From Clostridiales bacterium UBA6363 (GTDB taxonomy: Bacteria; Bacillota; Clostridia; UBA1381): a stretch of 12,278 nucleotides of DNA. This document shows, one piece after another, positions 1-6,533 of this stretch. How positions within the stretch are numbered: position 1 is the stretch's first letter; each line of letters begins with the position of its first letter. The notes under the pieces were generated by a model. It did not search any database. It had not been told where the DNA came from and saw nothing but the letters and a program-made list of their open reading frames with translations. The stretch covers positions 1 through 12,278 of the forward strand of contig DJRJ01000093.1 in NCBI GenBank assembly GCA_002438865.1. The letters are read 5' to 3'. Both the position numbers and the translations under genes were made by a program.

Positions 1-1588
1 GCGATATACTGCAATGCGGACACTCAGCCGTAAAACCGCAGCTGCGGCACGACACAAAAGTTGAAAATCCGCGCCTGTTCAAAAACAGTATGCTCTGCTC
101 GCCGTTTTCGATGTTTTTTTTGAGTTCATCCGTCAACGCTCTTGAAAACATACTTCTGTTTCCGCAATTAAGCTCCTCACGCATATCCGCAATTTTAATA
201 TCGGGCATATCGTTTTTATTGTAACGGTAATTCATTGTAATAAGCGATATTTCGCCAGACCTTGCCCTGTAACAGCTTTTTGCCGACGGTGTGGCGGACG
301 CATAAACTATAGATGCGCCGTACTGCTTTGCACGGAACGCCGCAACCTCTTTTGCGTCATACCTTGGCGACATTTCCGATTTATAAGTATCGGAATGTTC
401 CTCGTCTATAATGATAACGCCGATATTGTCAAGCGGAGCGAACACCGCCGACCTTGCGCCTATTACTATATCCGCACCGCCGTTTTTTATCCTCTGCCAC
501 TGATCATAGCGTTCGCCCATGGAAAGCTTGCTGTGAAAAACTGCTATTCTTTCGCCGAAACGGTTTAAAAATCTTGAAACCATCTGCGGAGTAAGCGCAA
601 TTTCGGGAACAAGCACAAGCGCTGTTTTTCCCATACTCACAATATGGTCTATAACCTGCATAAACACTTCGGTTTTACCGCTCCCCGTCACTCCGTGGAG
701 CAGAAACTCCTCAAATTTTCCGCTGTCAGCGGCTGTGTTTATGCTGTCTACCGCAATTTTCTGCTCGTCCGTAAGCTTAAGCTTTTCGCTCTTTCTTATT
801 TCCTTGTCGGCAAGCGGATTTCGCTCAACCGCAAGCTCAAAGGTGCTTACAAAGCCTTTATCACACAATGCCGTTACGGCATTATACGATCCGCCCGAAA
901 ATTTGCGCAGATCGGAAAGCGCAATAAATTCATTGGCAGACAATATATTAAGCATTTTAGCCTGTACAGGAGCTTTTTTCTCAAGCTTTTCAATTTCCTC
1001 CGCAGCTTGTTCGGAGGTTATCGAAAGCCTTACGGCACGAATTGTCTTTTGCTTTATTTCGTTTGATTGATAATACTCTTTTGTAAGAGTACCGTTTTTG
1101 AGCATTGCCCTTAACTGATTATCTATGTTTCTTCCGATAAGCGACACAAGCGCCGATTTTTCCATACCGCCGCCGTTGTCAACAAGATATTCAATAATTT
1201 TGCGTCTGATTTCGGAGCGTTCCTCGGTAATTCTGTTTAAACCTATCCATTCACGGCTTTTTGTGTCCGTGCCGGCAGGAACTACTGCGTGTATTATATC
1301 GAGATACGGCGCAAAATATTCACCGTGCATATACTCGATTGTTTCAAGCATTTTTTCGTCAAACGCAGGCGCATCATTGGCAAGCTCAATTATCTCTTTT
1401 GTGTTTTTCAAAGGCTTTTTATCCTTAAGTCCTACGCAAAAGCCCTCCAAAACACTGTTTCCTCTTGAAAAAGGCACAAGCACTCTTGTACCCACGCCTA
1501 CTTTGTCCGATAGGCTGTCGGGTATTAAATAGTCAAAAGCCTTATCTACCATTCTTGAACGATGGTCTACAATAACTTCAGCAATCAA
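1..1588 (-). CDS. priA: Primosomal replication restart helicase PriA, N-terminal 529 codons (cut by left window edge)
   Basis: PriA is a 3'-to-5' superfamily 2 DNA helicase that recognises stalled or repaired forks and reloads the replicative helicase. Reading leftward, the frame is open from a TTG codon at 1588 to the window edge. The N-terminal fork-binding domain begins IAEVIVDHRSRMVDKAFDY. Walker A is GVTGSGKTE (Lys about residue 305), and the Walker B DEEH box is at residues 395-398. Near the edge comes the first half of the zinc-binding region, with Cys 514, 517, 523 and 526 in a CxxC...CPxC arrangement. PriA proteins are usually 730-800 residues, so about 200 C-terminal residues lie outside. 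No ATG fits the family N-terminus. The TTG is chosen because the family start aligns with it and AAGGAAGG lies 7 bases upstream. It is the last gene of the yicC unit seen here, 19 bases after rpoZ. Confidence 0.96.
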   Translation of the reverse strand, partial: MIAEVIVDHRSRMVDKAFDYLIPDSLSDKVGVGTRVLVPFSRGNSVLEGFCVGLKDKKPLKNTKEIIELANDAPAFDEKMLETIEYMHGEYFAPYLDIIHAVVPAGTDTKSREWIGLNRITEERSEIRRKIIEYLVDNGGGMEKSALVSLIGRNIDNQLRAMLKNGTLTKEYYQSNEIKQKTIRAVRLSITSEQAAEEIEKLEKKAPVQAKMLNILSANEFIALSDLRKFSGGSYNAVTALCDKGFVSTFELAVERNPLADKEIRKSEKLKLTDEQKIAVDSINTAADSGKFEEFLLHGVTGSGKTEVFMQVIDHIVSMGKTALVLVPEIALTPQMVSRFLNRFGERIAVFHSKLSMGERYDQWQRIKNGGADIVIGARSAVFAPLDNIGVIIIDEEHSDTYKSEMSPRYDAKEVAAFRAKQYGASIVYASATPSAKSCYRARSGEISLITMNYRYNKNDMPDIKIADMREELNCGNRSMFSRALTDELKKNIENGEQSILFLNRRGFSTFVSCRSCGFTAECPHCSIS

Positions 1589-1595
1589 GCCTATG

Positions 1596-1605
1596 CCTTC
1601 CTTTC
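1596..1605 (-). promoter_or_regulatory. Ribosome binding site that fixes the TTG start of priA
   Basis: On the minus strand the gap between rpoZ and priA reads GAAAGGAAGG, followed by a 7-base spacer and then TTG. This is a good purine-rich Shine-Dalgarno sequence at normal spacing. It supports a non-ATG start for priA, which matters because no in-frame ATG lies near the conserved N-terminus. Confidence 0.7.
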
Positions 1606-1607
1606 AA

Positions 1608-1901
1608 TTATTCTTCGCTGTGTGATTCCTCTATGTTTTCCTCGGTCATATTCTGTATAGCGGCAAACTTTTCTTCTTCCATTTCCTGTGCCGACTTAAT
1701 TCTGCCCGAGCGTACATAACCCACTTTTCCGTCCATAATTTCATTTACGGCTGTGGTAACGGGTTTTTCACCGTTGTTATCGGTAAGACCCATATGCATT
1801 GCCTTGCCTATCATTCTCGCACGCTTTGCAGCCATACTTACCAATGTATAACGGCTGTCCACGCACTTGTCTAAATTTGTAATTCCCGGTTTGATCATCA
1901 T
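1608..1901 (-). CDS. rpoZ: DNA-directed RNA polymerase omega subunit
   Basis: Omega binds the beta-prime subunit and helps assemble and stabilise RNA polymerase. The 97-residue product has the family signature near the N-terminus: MIKPGITNL, then SRYTLVSMAAKRAR at residues 16-29, followed by the KPVTTAVNEIMDGKV segment that contacts beta-prime. The C-terminal tail is very acidic (EEENIEESHSEE-like composition), as in many Firmicutes omega proteins. Two adjacent ATG codons could serve as start. AACGGAGGT sits 8 bases upstream of the first and 11 of the second, so the first is slightly preferred. This ribosome binding site directly follows the gmk stop codon, with a 15-base gap. The gmk-rpoZ order is the standard Firmicutes arrangement. 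Confidence 0.96.
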   Translation of the reverse strand: MMIKPGITNLDKCVDSRYTLVSMAAKRARMIGKAMHMGLTDNNGEKPVTTAVNEIMDGKVGYVRSGRIKSAQEMEEEKFAAIQNMTEENIEESHSEE

Positions 1902-1916
1902 AATAATATACCTCCG

Positions 1917-2513
1917 TTAATATTTTTCGTTTAATAATTTCTCGACCAGTTCGCTTTTATTTTTCTTGTCACGGAATATTTGGCATACTTCGTCCGTACA
2001 GCGTTCCAGGTCATCATTTATAACAATGTAATTGTATTTGCCGCTTTGGGTCATTTCCCATTTTGCGTGATCCATTCGCACCATTATCTGATCCTCATTC
2101 TCACGCCCACGCCCTATAAGCCTGTTTTTAAGTTCTTTCATTGACGGCGGCACGACAAATATCAGATTGGCGTCCTCGAATTTGCTTTTCACTTTGAGTG
2201 CGCCCTGCACCTCGATTTCAAGCAAAACATTTATCCCATCGTTGAGCATTTTCTCAACCGTGCGCCTGGGCGTACCGTAATAATTTCCGCCGTACACCGC
2301 ATATTCGAGCATTTCGTCATTCTCAATAAGGTTTGTAAACTCCTCCGAGGAAATATAATTGTAGGTAACGCCTTCTTCCTCGCCCTTGCGTTTTTCACGG
2401 GTGGTGCTTGAAACGGAAAGAAATATATCCTCACGCTTTAAAAGCTCGTTGCAGATTGTGCCTTTTCCGGTTCCCGACGGTCCCGACATAACAAACAGAA
2501 GTCCTCTACTCAT
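1917..2513 (-). CDS. gmk: Guanylate kinase
   Basis: Guanylate kinase phosphorylates GMP (and dGMP) to GDP with ATP in the cytoplasm, an essential step of purine nucleotide supply. The P-loop GPSGTGKGT is at residues 11-19. The GMP-binding signature follows as [19 protein letters not shown], and the GGNYYGTP and LLEIEVQGA segments are also typical. Length is 198 residues, normal for the family (about 190-210). A longer start three codons upstream (MIKM, at 2522) is possible, but its ATG abuts the GGAG of the ribosome binding site. The ATG at 2513 has the correct spacing of about 9 bases and gives the usual [12 protein letters not shown] N-terminus. The start overlaps the remA stop by 8 bases (ATGAGTAG), so translation is probably coupled. 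Confidence 0.97.
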   Translation of the reverse strand: MSRGLLFVMSGPSGTGKGTICNELLKREDIFLSVSSTTREKRKGEEEGVTYNYISSEEFTNLIENDEMLEYAVYGGNYYGTPRRTVEKMLNDGINVLLEIEVQGALKVKSKFEDANLIFVVPPSMKELKNRLIGRGRENEDQIMVRMDHAKWEMTQSGKYNYIVINDDLERCTDEVCQIFRDKKNKSELVEKLLNEKY

Positions 2514-2754
2514 CTTTATCATCTCCTCTCAATCTGCCGGCAACCGTTTCGGGCTGCATCGACGTAAGGATAATGTGTTCCGAATCGGTTACTATAACCG
2601 CTCTTGTACGTCTGCCGTAGGTTGCGTTTACAAGTATGCCCTTTTCTTCGGCATCGTGTATAATTCTTTTTATCGGAGCGGATTCGGGGCTTACCACCGC
2701 CACAATCCTGTCCGCATTTACCATATTTCCAAATCCGATGTTTATAAGCTTCAT
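2506..2754 (-). CDS. remA: RemA family DNA-binding regulator (DUF370/YlzA)
   Basis: In Bacillus subtilis, RemA is a small ring-forming DNA-binding protein that activates biofilm matrix and osmoprotection genes. In most Clostridia its targets are unknown. The 82-residue product matches the family along its whole length: [20 protein letters not shown] at the N-terminus, [11 protein letters not shown] in the middle, and [15 protein letters not shown] followed by [10 protein letters not shown] towards the end. The double arginine in YGRRTRA belongs to the basic patch linked to DNA binding in the family. The tail is acidic (GDDKDE). Its ribosome binding site (ACGGAG) overlaps the yicC stop codon region, 12 bases after yicC. 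Its position between yicC and gmk is the canonical one. Whether it controls matrix genes in this organism is inference. Confidence 0.94.
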   Translation of the reverse strand: MKLINIGFGNMVNADRIVAVVSPESAPIKRIIHDAEEKGILVNATYGRRTRAVIVTDSEHIILTSMQPETVAGRLRGDDKDE

Positions 2755-2766
2755 ACGTTTACTCCG

Positions 2767-3645
2767 TTATTCGATATTCTGAACCTGTTCTCTGAGCTTT
2801 TCTATTTCGCCTTTAAGCTCAACAACAATTTTTGCAATCTCAATATCCTGTGCCTTTGAGCCTATCGTGTTTACCTCACGGTTTATCTCCTGTATGAGGA
2901 AATCAAGCTTTCTGCCTGCCGGCTCGCCGCTGTCAAGAATTTGATAAAACTCCTCAAAGTGACTTCCGAGCCGCACCGTTTCTTCATTTACCGCAACCTT
3001 ATCGGCAAAAATTGCGACCTCCGTAAGTATCCTCGATTCGTCAATATCACGGTCGGCAACGACTTCTTTTATCTTGGCGTAAAGCTTTTCACGGTAATCA
3101 GCCACCGTTTTCGGCGAATATTCGTCCACCTTTTCGGCAAGCGTTTTCATATAATCCACACGGGCACGCAAATCTTTCCCTATGCGTTCGCCCTCTCTTG
3201 CACGCATATCCGTAAAAGCGGTAAGCGCTTTTTCAAGCACGCCCTCCGTAAGCGACCAGACTTTATCCTCGTCCTCCTCACGGCGCTCGGTTTTAAATAT
3301 TTCCGTGTATCTCGCAACGTTCGATACCGATATATCGTCTTTCAGATTAAACTTCTCGCAAAGCTCGTGCAGAACGTCTATGTAATTTTTTGCAAGTTCC
3401 TCATTGAGTACAATATCCTTGTCCGCCTCCTCATAGCTTTCGACGCTGACAAAAATATCAACCTTACCTCTTGTTATGTATTGGGACGCATACTTGCGCA
3501 CTTTATCCTCAAGAAAACCGAGATTTCTCGGCACTTTTATATTATAATCCGAAAATCTGTGGTTTACGGATTTTATTTCAACTAAAATCTTTTTTCCTTC
3601 GGCAACAGTTTCGTATCTGCCGTAGCCGGTCATACTTTTAAGCAT
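2767..3645 (-). CDS. yicC: YicC/YloC family endoribonuclease
   Basis: YicC proteins are conserved endoribonucleases; E. coli YicC is implicated in small-RNA turnover, and B. subtilis YloC is the homologue. The 292-residue length is normal. The N-terminal hallmark LKSMTGYGR and the following EIKSVNHRFSDYN segment identify the YicC-like N domain. The conserved C-terminal DUF1732 domain is shown by RKLDFLIQEINREVNTIGSK and the final helix, with EIAKIVVELKGEIEKLREQ. The ATG at 3645 gives exactly the family N-terminus and is preceded by a GGGGAAAAG purine run. It is the first gene of the leftward unit yicC-remA-gmk-rpoZ-priA, with a leader of about 100 bases from the proposed promoter at 3752-3760. 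The assignment to family is firm; the RNA substrate here is unknown. Confidence 0.94.
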   Translation of the reverse strand: MLKSMTGYGRYETVAEGKKILVEIKSVNHRFSDYNIKVPRNLGFLEDKVRKYASQYITRGKVDIFVSVESYEEADKDIVLNEELAKNYIDVLHELCEKFNLKDDISVSNVARYTEIFKTERREEDEDKVWSLTEGVLEKALTAFTDMRAREGERIGKDLRARVDYMKTLAEKVDEYSPKTVADYREKLYAKIKEVVADRDIDESRILTEVAIFADKVAVNEETVRLGSHFEEFYQILDSGEPAGRKLDFLIQEINREVNTIGSKAQDIEIAKIVVELKGEIEKLREQVQNIE

Positions 3646-3661
3646 TTCTTTTCCCCGTTTC

Positions 3662-3676
3662 TCCGCAGTGGGCGGA
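3662..3676 (-). promoter_or_regulatory. Small hairpin in the yicC leader
   Basis: Five-base inverted arms TCCGC and GCGGA enclose a 5-base loop and lie about 17 bases upstream of the yicC start, just before the GGGGAAAAG ribosome binding site. It is short, but it is one of the few GC-rich spots in an otherwise AT-rich leader. It could tune access to the start region or stabilise the 5' end. It may also be chance. Confidence 0.25.
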
Positions 3677-3751
3677 ATAATTTACCGTTTTGTCCTTTGT
3701 TCTTGTTCTGTACGGCAAGGCATATTTATCACAAAATACACCATTTTAATA

Positions 3752-3760
3752 ATTATATCA
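3752..3760 (-). promoter_or_regulatory. Extended -10 promoter of the yicC-remA-gmk-rpoZ-priA unit
   Basis: On the minus strand the sequence TGATATAAT is a perfect extended -10 element (TGn followed by the TATAAT consensus). The base 17 positions upstream begins no good -35 hexamer, and the region upstream is A-rich. That fits an extended -10 promoter which does not need a strong -35. Transcription would start near 3745, leaving a leader of about 100 bases before yicC. It is the only convincing promoter in the 225-base gap at 3646-3870. Confidence 0.6.
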
Positions 3761-3829
3761 CACTTTTCTGCTTTTTCATACACTTTTTTATGAAAAATTT
3801 TTAAAATTTTATTTGCGCTTTTTAAGCAT

Positions 3830-3869
3830 ATGCAACAAAACCGAAGGTACTCCTTCGGTTTTGCTGCAT
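3830..3869 (-). terminator. Hairpin terminator after the GH42 gene
   Basis: The arms 3830-3847 and 3852-3869 pair over 18 positions around a 4-base loop, beginning 1 base beyond the GH42 stop codon. As minus-strand RNA the single non-Watson-Crick position is a G-U wobble. As plus-strand RNA it would be an A-C mismatch, so the structure is better suited to leftward transcription. Four U residues lie at the 3' end of the core stem, but the run is interrupted by GUUGC, so the U-tract is imperfect. AT-rich sequence follows. It separates the scp unit from the yicC unit. Confidence 0.7.
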
Positions 3870-3870
3870 A

Positions 3871-5859
3871 TTATTTTTTCTTTATTACCGTGTCAAAAGC
3901 TTCTATCTCCACTTTTCCGTTTTCGGGAGTATGCTTTGAATAAACAATGTTTTCCGCCGATACACATACGCTCTTATCCGAGAAATTCTGAATAAATGTG
4001 TATTTTGCATCGGGAGTTTCTCTTGTCATTGCCGTTACTCCCTCGGGGAGAGTTTCGGTTTCAAATAAATCCTTTGTGATTTTCGCATAGAAATCCGTAA
4101 GGAATTGTCCGCCGTCACGGAACGCTATGTAATAAGCCTTTCCTTTTCCGTAGCTGTTACAGGTAACGCACGGCGTACCGCTCATATAATCCGATGTGTA
4201 TTCCGCAAGCGTTTCGGCGGTATCGGCGTGTATAAGTTCGCAATAATCCTTTGCTGTATATTCTTTTCCGTCAATACTCTTTATCGACACGCTGTCCCAT
4301 TCGTACATTGTGTCTATTTCTTCATTCCATATTCCGAAAACCTCTTTGAGAACGCCTGCCGGAAAACCTCCGAGATAGCAAAGGTCGTTTTCGTTTACAT
4401 ATCCCGTAATATAGGTTGTGACAAATATTCCGCCGTTTTCAACATATGCTCTGATTTTTTCAACCGTTTTTTCGGACATCGAATAAAGCATCGGTGCGGC
4501 AATGATTTTGTATTTTGAAAAATCATCATCGGGCGATATAACATCCGTGGCTATACTGCGCTCCCAGAAGAATTTATGATGGCGCACGCACTCGTCACGA
4601 TAGCCTTTGTTGTCAAGCAGAAATCCCGCCGCATCATCAAGCGCCCATGCACTTTCCCAATCGTATATAATTGCCGCTTCGGCATTTGTTTTCGCATTTT
4701 GTACGTCCGAAATTTCTTTTAAAATTTCACCTATATCCGCACAGCCTTTGAAAACTCTTGTGTTTTCGTGTCCGCAGTGATCCACTACCGCACCGTGGAA
4801 CTTTTCACAGCCTCCACGGCTTTTGCGCCACTGGAAATACTGAACCGAATCCGAGCCGTGCGCTACTGCCTGCAGAGCCGATGTAATCATCATATTTGTG
4901 CGCTTCATTTTATTCACGGGCACATAGCTGATACAGCTCGGCGTACTTTCCATAAGCAAGAACGGCTTATGCTTTAAGCTTCTGTTCAAATCATAAACAA
5001 ATGCCGTGTCGTTTCCCTGTACGGTACAATCCTTGTCATGGTGCCACATGGGATATGCGTCCCACGAAACCGTATCAACGTGCGATGCGAATTTCTGATA
5101 ATTTACGCCGCGCAGTTCGGGCCAGGGGAAGTTTGTTGTTATCGGCACATTCGGAGTGATTTCCCTTAGCGGAGCGCACTCGTTTTCATAAAAATCTATC
5201 GTCTGATCCGTAACAAACCTTTTCCAGTCCAGATTCATTGCGTGTACATTTGTTTCACCCAAGGGCGAGGGCGGATCAATCTGCGACCAATCCGTATATG
5301 TATGACTCCAAAAGCTGTTCCACCATTGATAATTCAGCTTTTCCAAATCGTTATCGTACTTCTTTTTAAGCCACTCACGGAATGCGTTTTTGCAAAGCTC
5401 ACAATGACATTCTCCGCCGTACTCGTTCGATACGTGCCACATAATAAGTCCCGGGTGATTTTTGTATCTTTCCGCAAGACGTCTGTTAATCTCACGCACT
5501 TTACTGCGGTATACGGGTGAAGTAAAACAATGATTGTGGCGTGAGCCGTGTGTGCATTTTTCGCCCTTATCCGTAGTTCTCAAAACCTCCGGATATTTGT
5601 GACTAAGCCACGCCGGTCTTGCACCGCTCGGCGTTGCGAGCATAAAATTAATTCCGTTTTCGTAAAGCTTATCGGTTATCATATCGAGGAACGAAAAATC
5701 ATATTCTCCCTCTGATTTTTCAAGTTCCGCCCACGAAAAAATACCGATAGTCATTTCGTTCATACCGGCAAGCTTCATAAGCCGCATATCCTCGTCAATT
5801 ATTTCGGGATGCATTTTCCATTGATCGGGATTGTAGTCCGCTCCGTAAATTAAACTCAT
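3871..5859 (-). CDS. Beta-galactosidase, glycoside hydrolase family 42
   Basis: GH42 enzymes remove terminal beta-galactose from small oligosaccharides, often arabinogalactan or galacto-oligosaccharide fragments, inside the cell. The 662-residue length and three-domain layout are typical: a TIM barrel (about 1-385), a trimerisation domain (about 390-595) and a small C-terminal beta domain (about 605-662). The N-terminus YGADYNPDQW is the family hallmark. The acid/base Glu146 lies in WHVSNEYGG and the nucleophile Glu304 in FLLMESTPS. Cys111, Cys151, Cys153 and Cys156 match the zinc-binding cysteines known in some GH42 members. No signal peptide is seen, so it is cytoplasmic and would need imported sugars; no transporter is nearby. 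GGAAAGGA lies 9 bases before the ATG. It follows the DUF2344 gene by 20 bases and ends the unit. Natural substrate is not readable from sequence. Confidence 0.95.
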   Translation of the reverse strand: MSLIYGADYNPDQWKMHPEIIDEDMRLMKLAGMNEMTIGIFSWAELEKSEGEYDFSFLDMITDKLYENGINFMLATPSGARPAWLSHKYPEVLRTTDKGEKCTHGSRHNHCFTSPVYRSKVREINRRLAERYKNHPGLIMWHVSNEYGGECHCELCKNAFREWLKKKYDNDLEKLNYQWWNSFWSHTYTDWSQIDPPSPLGETNVHAMNLDWKRFVTDQTIDFYENECAPLREITPNVPITTNFPWPELRGVNYQKFASHVDTVSWDAYPMWHHDKDCTVQGNDTAFVYDLNRSLKHKPFLLMESTPSCISYVPVNKMKRTNMMITSALQAVAHGSDSVQYFQWRKSRGGCEKFHGAVVDHCGHENTRVFKGCADIGEILKEISDVQNAKTNAEAAIIYDWESAWALDDAAGFLLDNKGYRDECVRHHKFFWERSIATDVISPDDDFSKYKIIAAPMLYSMSEKTVEKIRAYVENGGIFVTTYITGYVNENDLCYLGGFPAGVLKEVFGIWNEEIDTMYEWDSVSIKSIDGKEYTAKDYCELIHADTAETLAEYTSDYMSGTPCVTCNSYGKGKAYYIAFRDGGQFLTDFYAKITKDLFETETLPEGVTAMTRETPDAKYTFIQNFSDKSVCVSAENIVYSKHTPENGKVEIEAFDTVIKKK

Positions 5860-5879
5860 TTTGCAAATTCCTTTCCGAA

Positions 5880-6533
5880 TTATAAATATTCCCTGTCGCC
5901 GCAGGTCATTTTCTTTCTGTGTACGCTTATAAACGTGCTTTTAAAATTCTCGCTGTATTTTTCCATTGCCTCAACAACGCTTTCGGGTTTTAAATTATAC
6001 GCGCTTCCGACAGACACGCACATTTCAACCGTCATAATGCCGTCTTTTTCCGACAGCACCTTAATATCGAATATATGCGGACGTATATCGCTTTCCTTAA
6101 CTCCGCTTTTCGATTTTTTCATAACCTTAAGCTCGCTGTTTGACATAAGCTTATCGGCATCAAAACTGCCGCTGTATTCGATTTCCACGATATAAACGGC
6201 TCTGTCGAGCTTTGTTATATCGTACTCTTTCGAGTCCGTTCTTTTGGCGGCGTATACGGTAAAGCCGTTGGGCATTGCTTCGTTCAGTGCGCTTACAACA
6301 AAATCATCATAATAATCGCCGTCAAATCCGACCTTCATATACTCACACTCCGACGTAACGCCGACCGAAAGCGGCTGTGCCACGGTCATAATCGGATGCG
6401 GATTAAAGCCTTGTGAAAACTCAAACTGTAAAGGCGAACGGCGGATTGCCCTGTGAAAACAACGCATAAAATCAAGATGCGATATATATTTTACACGCTC
6501 GCCGCGCCCGTATTTAATAATATACTTACTCAC
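5880..6533 (-). CDS. Radical SAM-linked protein, DUF2344 (TIGR03936 type)
   Basis: This family is found next to, or fused to, the B12-binding radical SAM protein encoded just upstream. Its biochemical role is unknown. The recognisable N-terminal part is KYIIKYGRGERVKYISHLD, then FHRAIRRSPLQFEFSQGFNP and a HPIMTVAQPLSVGVTSECEY stretch. From the GTG start at 6533 the product is 217 residues, close to the size of the domain. That GTG is chosen because GTGAGTAA overlaps the upstream stop by 8 bases and an AGGTG sequence is 7-8 bases before it. A GTG at 6542 is the alternative. An ATG further upstream (6584) would add residues encoded inside the conserved C-terminal cysteine region of the neighbour, so I reject it. 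The tight overlap supports one functional unit with the radical SAM protein. Confidence 0.88.
   Translation of the reverse strand: MSKYIIKYGRGERVKYISHLDFMRCFHRAIRRSPLQFEFSQGFNPHPIMTVAQPLSVGVTSECEYMKVGFDGDYYDDFVVSALNEAMPNGFTVYAAKRTDSKEYDITKLDRAVYIVEIEYSGSFDADKLMSNSELKVMKKSKSGVKESDIRPHIFDIKVLSEKDGIMTVEMCVSVGSAYNLKPESVVEAMEKYSENFKSTFISVHRKKMTCGDREYL

Noticed and set aside
644..1532. Three plus-strand open frames opposite priA
   Set aside because: All lie antisense to the clear PriA helicase frame, show low-complexity Ser/Phe-rich composition and have no ribosome binding site support.
2941..3585. Open frame of 214 codons on the plus strand opposite yicC
   Set aside because: The protein is rich in Phe, Tyr, Arg and His without a family pattern, and the opposite strand carries an unmistakable YicC gene. 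It is an antisense shadow.
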